From: Phycisphaerae bacterium
GTDB lineage: Bacteria > Planctomycetota > Phycisphaerae > Sedimentisphaerales > SG8-4
Length of the DNA stretch: 10,507 nucleotides
NCBI GenBank assembly: GCA_030613765.1
Contig: JAUWLI010000076.1
Coordinates: 1-10,507 of the forward strand
Reading direction: 5' to 3'
A program made the translations under genes and the position numbers. This document shows, in pieces, positions 6,154-10,507 of the stretch. Position 1 is the stretch's first letter; the number at the start of each line of letters is the position of its first letter. Below the pieces are notes generated by a model. It worked only from the letters and a program-made list of their open reading frames with translations, was not told the origin of the DNA and made no database searches.

Positions 6154-7629
6154 TTACCGATTGAAAATAGAATCGTGTAATTTTTTCAAGGTGTGAAACG
6201 ACTTTTTGGGCTCCATACGCCCCGTCAACAGGCCGCTGTTGGCTATCGTACTGTCCTCTGCATCGCAAAGCCTCGAATATGCCACTGTATCAACAAATTG
6301 TTTGCTATGTGCTATCTTACAGAACTGCTCAATCCACTCTCCCTGCCCCGCCTGGTCCCATTCTTTGTGCCACACGCCCGCAACTGCTGCACGCTGCAAA
6401 CCACTACTGTTTTGGCTCGGAACCTCCACGTCCGTTATATACAAAGGCTTCGCTATAGGCCCGAAGTAATCCAATATCGCAGATATTTGCATCATATCCC
6501 TAATATGCATACCCGATTGATTTTTCCCGAACTGCATGGCCAATCCAAACGCGTCAAAGTTAATCCCGCTCTGCACAACCATATCCATATACACTAAAGG
6601 CGGAATCGTATCAGTCTTGGTTGCGTAATATTCACCCCACGGATTGCAGATTTCTATTATCTTAAAAGCCCTGTCGCTGGCCGCTTTTACGGCCATATTA
6701 ACCGCGCGAGTCATTTCAAGAACCTGCTCAAAGTTAAATCCAAAATCGTTAAACACATTTAAACCTTTGATTACAGACCACGTATAAATGTCGTCTGCAT
6801 ACCGTGTAACCACCTTCGAAACGAATTGATAAGCCGTCTCACGAACCCTTTCAAATCCCTCTCCACTGCGGAACAGCCACTTGGGCAGATATTCTTGCGA
6901 GAAACAAAGCAGCGGACCAGCACTGATTGCCAGTTTCTTCTTACCAAGAACCTTAATACAGGCATCAACCATTGAAAAATCATAACTGCCTTTAGTAGAC
7001 TCTATCCGGGCCCAGTTTATGGGTATCGTTACGAAGCCGAATAATTTGAGCAGATTCTCAACATATTTAGAATTATAAATCTGCATAGGATCTACTCTGC
7101 AACCAATGCAGCCTCGCCCAAAACCGCGGCTTTTGACTCGCGAATCAAAAAGCACCTCTGCCTGTTTCACTGCCAGCTTCTCAGAAAAAACAGTTGCCCT
7201 TCTTAGTGATTCATCTGCCAATTTAGACGCCAGTGGTGCATCTGTTATTTTTTGAATCGCCTGAATAAACAAATCCTGGGCCTCTTTGTAAATTTTGTCT
7301 AAGCCTTCCACTTTATCAAAGAAAGACCAGTCCTCCCGCTTGTTAATGATTTGCATCAGCCTGGCCCGGGCCACCTCGACGTTCAGTATATATGGATCAG
7401 CTCGCTCAGGCAGGCAGGTTGTTGGTAAAAGCACGCTGCCGAAACCTTCGATAGGCCACAACAAAGCCAGTCCCGCCGTTCCCAGATTCGGCTTTTCACA
7501 CTCGACAATCCCTTTTTTAAATGTAATCCTCGCCCGCCGAATGCTGACTCCGTCCGTCCCGAAAAGATAGGCACCACACAATTCGAATTTATCAACAACT
7601 TGCCCGTTCTTAAAAACCTGAAATCTCAT
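6154..7629 (-). CDS. GH10-like (endo-1,4-beta-xylanase-related) protein, probably lacking catalytic glutamates
   Basis: A 491-residue protein. Residues 1-150 form a separate N-terminal domain (FKNGQVVDKFELCGAYLFGTDG, LPERADPYILNVEVARARL) of a type I associate with planctomycete proteins. Residues 165-490 follow the GH10 barrel: PINWARIESTKGSYDF (203-218), a P-x-WL element (LPKWLF 248-253), FNFEQVLEMTRA (298-309) and NPWGEYYA (329-336), ending in PKKSFHTLKKL. The usual acid/base site WxVxNE reads WSVIKG (284-289), and the usual nucleophile TExD reads TDVE (399-402). Both catalytic glutamates therefore seem replaced, by Gly and Asp. It has no signal peptide. It may bind sugar or have another role. 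ATG 7629 follows GAGAG at five bases; GTG 7656 is a longer alternative start. It is the first gene of the operon. The fold is well supported; xylanase activity is doubtful. Confidence 0.8.
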   Translation of the reverse strand: MRFQVFKNGQVVDKFELCGAYLFGTDGVSIRRARITFKKGIVECEKPNLGTAGLALLWPIEGFGSVLLPTTCLPERADPYILNVEVARARLMQIINKREDWSFFDKVEGLDKIYKEAQDLFIQAIQKITDAPLASKLADESLRRATVFSEKLAVKQAEVLFDSRVKSRGFGRGCIGCRVDPMQIYNSKYVENLLKLFGFVTIPINWARIESTKGSYDFSMVDACIKVLGKKKLAISAGPLLCFSQEYLPKWLFRSGEGFERVRETAYQFVSKVVTRYADDIYTWSVIKGLNVFNDFGFNFEQVLEMTRAVNMAVKAASDRAFKIIEICNPWGEYYATKTDTIPPLVYMDMVVQSGINFDAFGLAMQFGKNQSGMHIRDMMQISAILDYFGPIAKPLYITDVEVPSQNSSGLQRAAVAGVWHKEWDQAGQGEWIEQFCKIAHSKQFVDTVAYSRLCDAEDSTIANSGLLTGRMEPKKSFHTLKKLHDSIFNR

Positions 7630-7656
7630 TTTTTCTCTCAACTTAAGTTCATTCAC

Positions 7657-7671
7657 TGTGCATGATGCGCA
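7657..7671. repeat. Imperfect 15-base palindrome in the operon leader
   Basis: TGTGCATGATGCGCA reads as two 7-base arms around a central G with one mismatched pair. It lies just downstream of the predicted transcription start (about +7 to +21), a position suited to a repressor operator or a small leader hairpin. Its role is inference. Confidence 0.35.
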
Positions 7672-7688
7672 CTACGAAGTACGAATTA
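7665..7688. repeat. Short repeat ATGCGCACTACGA with heptamer-like extension
   Basis: ATGCGCACTACGA (7665-7677) recurs with one change at 3957-3969. Here it continues as GTACGAATTA, so that TACGAA appears twice at a seven-base step. It overlaps the palindrome and reaches into the -10 element of the operon promoter. Confidence 0.4.
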
Positions 7689-7712
7689 TAGCAGGTACGC
7701 CCTTAAACACAA
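7685..7712 (-). promoter_or_regulatory. Promoter of the six-gene operon
   Basis: On the minus strand there is TTGTGT (7712-7707), a 16-base spacer, and TATAAT (7690-7685) preceded by TGC, an extended -10. Transcription would start near 7678, leaving a leader of about 49 bases before ATG 7629. No comparably good promoter was seen in the gaps of the downstream genes. Confidence 0.65.
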
Positions 7713-7787
7713 CCCAAACTTTGATGGATTTTCGTTAAATGTAAGATGTGACCGGGGATGCAAAATGCGAGATATGCAGTATGAAAA

Positions 7788-8258
7788 TCAACTCGATTCT
7801 ATATCGTTCTGGCTGTACATGCAGAGCTGCTTTGTTTGAAGCTCATAAGCCAGATCGTTTTTCTCCACTAGTCTGGCTATTAGCCCGATTTGATTCAGTA
7901 GCATTTCAATCAGACCAATATTTATCAGGGTTGATTCAGAATTATATTGTGGCAGTGCTATAATCACATAACCACAATTTGTCTCCTCCGTAGCCAACTG
8001 TGACGCTACAACACCGAAGTCATTTATCTGGGTTATGACCGGCTCAGCACCATCATCGATTGTAGTACAGAGTCCCTTCAAAAACGACTCATTGATGTTC
8101 AGCCTGGAAAAATTCGCAGAGTCGCTGACCCAGTGGTTACCATCTCTACCAACAATTATCACAATAGGGCCATCTTCGGGCAGAATGTCAAAAATCTCAC
8201 CTGCAATCTGTTCATTTAACACGCTGCTTCGAGAAAGCTTCGGCTCACAAATATCCAT
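7788..8258 (-). CDS. GAF-like sensor candidate, hypothetical protein
   Basis: A 156-residue soluble protein with no signal peptide or membrane segment. Its pattern suggests one small alpha/beta sensory domain: GPIVIIVGRDGNHWVSDS (30-47), a helix with INESFLKGLCTTIDDG, a central QLATEETNCGYVIIALP strand-turn-strand (87-103), and a long C-terminal helix (LIEMLLNQIGLIARLVEKNDLAYEL) like the dimerisation helix that ends many GAF domains. It has no attached kinase, phosphatase or cyclase, so any signal must pass to a partner. ATG 8258 follows CAGGAG at about eight bases. It follows the amidase gene by 192 bases, with a possible terminator between them, so it may be transcribed separately. I infer a link to the nearby anti-sigma genes from position only; the GAF assignment comes from pattern reading and is tentative. 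Confidence 0.7.
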   Translation of the reverse strand: MDICEPKLSRSSVLNEQIAGEIFDILPEDGPIVIIVGRDGNHWVSDSANFSRLNINESFLKGLCTTIDDGAEPVITQINDFGVVASQLATEETNCGYVIIALPQYNSESTLINIGLIEMLLNQIGLIARLVEKNDLAYELQTKQLCMYSQNDIESS

Positions 8259-8372
8259 TCGAACTGCTCCTGTTCACCTATAGAATAACGCTACTTGAAA
8301 AGACTTCGGTATAATCACAGGGGCACTTTCTTTGCATTCCAATTTGAGAGAATGTTTTGGTATAATTCTGCC

Positions 8373-8395
8373 AAAAAAAGCACTCGTTGAGCTTT
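8373..8395 (-). terminator. Possible rho-independent terminator after the amidase gene
   Basis: On the minus strand AAAG-CTC, loop AAC and GAG-TG-CTTT form a seven-pair stem with a two-base bulge, running into seven T residues. It lies 55 bases after the amidase stop. The stem is short, so this is tentative. Confidence 0.35.
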
Positions 8396-8450
8396 GAAGT
8401 GGATTTATAGGACCATGCCGCCCTGCCTTAACTGCTGATATCGTATAAAC

Positions 8451-9098
8451 TTAATTATAAAGCATCGATTTCAGTCTGGCCATCGGAAACCTTCTTCCGG
8501 GGCAGTCGGTGACCCGTGCTCCGGGAGTGGTTCCATGACCGTAAATTCGGCTTTTCGGAAGCTTGTATCGGTTTTGCAAAAACCGAACCAATTTCACAAG
8601 TGACTGCATCTGTCGTACAGTAGGCGATGTGTAGTCGAAATTACCAACAAGGCAGATTCCTATCCCTTTTTCGTTCCCCCAGTTGTTAGGTGTCTTACAA
8701 TGTGCCCCTGCAATCTGCCCTCGCCAGCGAAACGTCACTTCGATCTGGCCGTTACCGCTGTCAGTGCCGTTACCTATAACAAAATCGTATGCGACACCAT
8801 CCCAATGGTGCTCTTCTCTGTGCTGCTTGTCAAATATTGCCACATTTCCATTATTCGTTGCCGAGTGATGTACTATGATAGCTTCCCATTTTCTTTCCAA
8901 CCGTGATGGTGGATACCAGTCTCTGGGGATATTTCTGTCAATATTTCGTGGCGTTGGCTTCGGCTTTATATCTGTAGGCCGGTCAAGGTTGATATCTATA
9001 GGAGGAATGTATACAATCACGGGCATCGGTTCTTCATTGGATACACAACCGCTCAATACAAATAAACAACCGCAGATAATAATTGCTGTTCTAAACAT
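8451..9098 (-). CDS. Peptidoglycan-recognition type amidase (Amidase_2), lipoprotein
   Basis: A 215-residue protein predicted to cut the N-acetylmuramoyl-L-alanine bond in peptidoglycan. The signal peptide ends in lipobox LSGC with C18 lipidated, so it is membrane-anchored and works in the periplasm. A proline-rich linker (about 28-65) leads to the Amidase_2/PGRP domain. Zinc ligands expected from T7 lysozyme are present: H77 in IVHHSAT, H188 in YGHG and C199 in TDCPGRRF; VAYDFVIGNG (102-111) carries the conserved Tyr. The start is fixed by an in-frame TAA six bases upstream of ATG 9098; the only ribosome site, GGAG, stands an unusually long 13 bases away. It lies 69 bases after the RsbW-like gene with no clear promoter of its own. 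It may be co-transcribed and so controlled with it, or it may serve wall recycling in general. Confidence 0.9.
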   Translation of the reverse strand: MFRTAIIICGCLFVLSGCVSNEEPMPVIVYIPPIDINLDRPTDIKPKPTPRNIDRNIPRDWYPPSRLERKWEAIIVHHSATNNGNVAIFDKQHREEHHWDGVAYDFVIGNGTDSGNGQIEVTFRWRGQIAGAHCKTPNNWGNEKGIGICLVGNFDYTSPTVRQMQSLVKLVRFLQNRYKLPKSRIYGHGTTPGARVTDCPGRRFPMARLKSMLYN

Positions 9099-9167
9099 CT
9101 TTTAATTGCTTCTCCTAATCCTTTATGGAGCTGCTTTTGATGTGAGCGTAAAAAACTCCACTGTTGA

Positions 9168-9623
9168 TTATGACTGTGTTTGGCTCTCGTTGTTTATCGG
9201 TTCCTGACTTGCTTTATTTTTGACCATAAACACACTATTACCTCGCTCGTTGAACTTAACCACATCCATGTATGAGCGCATAAGAAACAATCCTCTCCCT
9301 TCAGGCTTGTAAAGATTTTCACCAAATCGCGGATCCGGCACAGATTCCGGGTCGAATCCTTCACCCTCATCAGTGACGGTTACTTCCACTTTGTCCAGGG
9401 TCACAGAATAGTCAATTTCAACACCTATGGTTGCGTCCATTTTATGACCGTGCCTGACAGCATTGATAAAGGCCTCCTCTAATGCCAGATGCACGGCAAA
9501 AATGTCCTCTTCGCTGAAACGGTAAGCTTTGAGTTTAGATAGAATCTCCTCGCGTATGGAAGTAACTGCAGAAGTTAAACTTCCGGCAACCTTTTCGTGA
9601 CCGACTGGTGTTTCTGACGCCAT
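9168..9623 (-). CDS. RsbW-like anti-sigma factor serine kinase (HATPase_c_2)
   Basis: A 151-residue GHKL-type ATPase of the RsbW/SpoIIAB kind. Such proteins bind and silence a sigma factor or other target, and phosphorylate a STAS antagonist on serine to release themselves from it. The ATP site is complete: N-box ALEEAFINAVRHGH with E49, E50 and N54, G1 box DEGEGF (85-90) and G2 box GRGLFLM (109-115). After the domain comes a short polar tail rich in Gln, Asn and Ser. ATG 9623 has only a weak GGAA site seven bases upstream. Its likely partner, the STAS protein, is the next gene upstream, and each has a promoter. No sigma factor gene is in the window, so its target is unknown. In some bacteria such kinases control processes other than transcription. 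Confidence 0.93.
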   Translation of the reverse strand: MASETPVGHEKVAGSLTSAVTSIREEILSKLKAYRFSEEDIFAVHLALEEAFINAVRHGHKMDATIGVEIDYSVTLDKVEVTVTDEGEGFDPESVPDPRFGENLYKPEGRGLFLMRSYMDVVKFNERGNSVFMVKNKASQEPINNESQTQS

Positions 9624-9672
9624 AAAATTATTCCATCCCGAATAGCTTCTGCAATGGGCCTCTGAAAGTAAG

Positions 9673-9700
9673 ATTATACCTCAAATCATTAGCTATCCAA
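9673..9700 (-). promoter_or_regulatory. Promoter of the RsbW-like kinase gene
   Basis: On the minus strand there is TTGGAT (9700-9695), a 16-base spacer and a perfect TATAAT (9678-9673). The predicted start is near 9666, about 43 bases before ATG 9623. It lies in the 131-base gap after the STAS gene, so the two partners can be transcribed separately. Confidence 0.6.
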
Positions 9701-9754
9701 TACCATTAGTTATCGGACATCCTCTGCCCCTGGCAATAGTGAAAAAAGCTGCAC

Positions 9755-10123
9755 CTAATCTACGCTAAGAAGGCTTTCGGTTGCACTTTTAACGTTTTCG
9801 TATATATCGAATATTTTGTCCAGACGCGTTATTTTAAAAATTTCGTAGATCCGCGGGTTTATATTACAGAGCCGTAATTGGCCTTCCTGTTCATAAACTT
9901 TTTTGCTGATTCTCATTAAAAGTCCTAAAACAGCAGAGGAAAAAAACTGAACATTGCAAAAATCCAAAATCAGGTTTAACTGCTTCGCCTCCTCAACCAC
10001 GGACATAACAGACTCTTGAAGAGCATGAATGTCAGACTCTTCGAGAATCTTCTCGTCGATAAAAGTAACTACTGTTGCATTCTCAGCGTATTCGACACTG
10101 ATTCTTGGCTTAATCTCAGCCAT
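9755..10123 (-). CDS. STAS-domain anti-sigma factor antagonist (RsbV/SpoIIAA-like)
   Basis: A 122-residue protein made almost wholly of one STAS domain. In its unphosphorylated form such a protein binds the RsbW-type kinase and frees the kinase's target; phosphorylation on serine switches it off. The core strand and phospho-loop read LILDFCNVQFFSSAVLGLL (51-69). Ser62 or Ser63 should be the phosphorylated residue, but the usual D-S-S-G is F-S-S-A. The rest fits the fold: LRLCNINPRIYEIFKITRLDKIF (83-105) is the last strand-helix pair. ATG 10123 is chosen because GGAGG stands five bases before it; the upstream ATG 10135 would overlap that site and has only a distant AAGGA. A near-consensus promoter gives a leader of about 28 bases. 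Its likely partner is the kinase encoded downstream. Confidence 0.92.
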   Translation of the reverse strand: MAEIKPRISVEYAENATVVTFIDEKILEESDIHALQESVMSVVEEAKQLNLILDFCNVQFFSSAVLGLLMRISKKVYEQEGQLRLCNINPRIYEIFKITRLDKIFDIYENVKSATESLLSVD

Positions 10124-10128
10124 AACAG

Positions 10129-10133
10129 CCTCC
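10129..10133 (-). promoter_or_regulatory. Ribosome binding site of the STAS gene
   Basis: GGAGG on the minus strand is five bases from ATG 10123. It is the strongest such site near this gene and decides between ATG 10123 and ATG 10135. Confidence 0.7.
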
Positions 10134-10158
10134 ATACAAAACTGGTGTCCTTCTTTGA

Positions 10159-10187
10159 ATCCTACGTTAGAACTCCTCGGATGTCAA
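10159..10187 (-). promoter_or_regulatory. Strong sigma-70-type promoter of the STAS gene
   Basis: A perfect -35 TTGACA (10187-10182), an exact 17-base spacer, and -10 TAGGAT (10164-10159). A- and T-rich tracts lie upstream (about 10188-10225), like an UP element. Transcription should start near 10152. It is the closest match to consensus in the window and suggests high constitutive output from the housekeeping sigma factor. Confidence 0.75.
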
Positions 10188-10457
10188 GTTTTTTACACAC
10201 TTGGAACAATTTTTAGACTTTTTTCGTGTTTTATCCATTTTAGAGAGGAAAATCACTGCAATTTGGGGTACATATTAGAACCTGACTGAGCAAACGCGTG
10301 TAGAAAAATTCAGTGTTCGGGCCTGATATGCCCGCAAAAAAAACTCTCAACCATAATTGAAGGAAAGAACATAACTTATAGGGGATAGTTTTTCCTGCCC
10401 GTCGTTAACGGCAGGTTCTGTTGTCGTCCGCTATACGCTTTCAATATCTGAATAGTA
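10188..10457. other. Gene-free stretch with two inverted repeats
   Basis: No convincing gene is visible here. The part next to the STAS promoter is A/T-rich. Inverted repeat CGGGC-7-GCCCG (10318-10334) is followed on the + strand by C and eight A, so it is not a normal terminator in either direction. A second one (10394-10415) pairs CCTGC-CGT with ACGGCAGG, with one bulged C and a five-base loop. These may be leader structures of the gene that seems to begin at 10458, or ends of neighbouring transcripts. Confidence 0.4.
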
Positions 10458-10507
10458 ATGCATATTAGCGAATTTCAAAGTATAATTTCCAAAAAATACG
10501 GAAAGCG
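10458..10507 (+). CDS. Possible start of a MazG-like nucleotide pyrophosphohydrolase, cut by the window edge
   Basis: From ATG 10458 the frame stays open to the window end and gives 16 complete codons, MHISEFQSIISKKYGK. The opening ISEFQ followed by a helix and a K-Y segment resembles the first helix of MazG-like nucleotide pyrophosphohydrolases, which often start with a similar xISEFQ or xIREFQ. Such enzymes hydrolyse nucleoside triphosphates or abnormal nucleotides. The diagnostic EExxE metal-binding motif would lie beyond the window. No clear ribosome binding site or promoter is seen, apart from two inverted repeats upstream. With so few residues this is a suggestion only; the open frame could also be chance. 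Confidence 0.4.
   Translation, partial: MHISEFQSIISKKYGK

Noticed and set aside
6193..6597. Open frame of 134 codons on the + strand
   Set aside because: It is antisense to the GH10-like gene; the product is rich in His, Arg and Cys with no domain pattern.
7657..7787. CRISPR or tandem-repeat array
   Set aside because: The TACGAA and ATGCGA-like units are short and degenerate, with no constant repeat length and no spacers.
7748..7963. Short open frame on the + strand starting in the gap before the sensor gene's 3' end
   Set aside because: Most of it is antisense to the sensor-like gene and no promoter or ribosome binding site precedes it.
8308..8366. Two GGTATAAT copies on the + strand, 51 bases apart, as tandem promoters
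   Set aside because: No matching -35 element stands 16-18 bases upstream of either, and no + strand gene lies downstream.
10318..10343. Rho-independent terminator at CGGGC-7-GCCCG
   Set aside because: The stem is followed by A residues on the + strand and preceded by T residues on the - strand, so it is the wrong order for both directions.

Overview
The window most likely comes from a planctomycete of the class Phycisphaerae (Sedimentisphaerales-like). This rests on recognising protein styles, not on a search. A secreted GLUG-repeat protein ends in a dockerin-like segment, a GH10-like protein has a planctomycete-type N-terminal domain, and the STAS protein has an F-S-S-A phosphosite region of a kind I recall from planctomycetes. 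A Kdo transferase (WaaA) and several lipobox proteins point to a Gram-negative-type envelope. No mobile element, CRISPR array, tRNA or rRNA was seen.

Layout. At the left edge (+ strand) is the 3' end of waaA, then a promoter and a 525-residue secreted GLUG/dockerin-like protein. Its stop codon overlaps that of a convergent gene. From 7712 down to 2143 (- strand) runs an apparent six-gene operon behind a good sigma-70-type promoter: GH10-like protein, membrane-anchored helix-hairpin-helix (ComEA-like) protein, M19 dipeptidase lipoprotein, three-cysteine hypothetical protein, LolA/LolB-like lipoprotein, and homocysteine S-methyltransferase. Gaps are 43, 14, -8, 39 and 17 bases.

From 10187 down to 7788 (- strand) lies a regulatory and envelope cluster: a STAS anti-sigma-factor antagonist with a near-consensus promoter, an RsbW-like anti-sigma kinase with its own promoter, a lipoprotein amidase of the Amidase_2/PGRP family, and a small GAF-like sensor candidate. 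The kinase and STAS protein form a classical partner-switching pair, but no sigma factor or PP2C phosphatase is present here. At the right edge, 334 bases without a clear gene lead to a possible gene start on the + strand that resembles MazG-like proteins.

Most of the window is ordinary chromosomal gene content. The points most worth a second look are the GH10-like protein, which seems to lack both catalytic glutamates; a short shared sequence (ATGCGCAnTACGA) in two intergenic gaps of the same operon; an imperfect palindrome just downstream of that operon's promoter; and the partner-switching pair next to a wall amidase and a sensor-like protein. I did not find a convincing new defence or mobile system.
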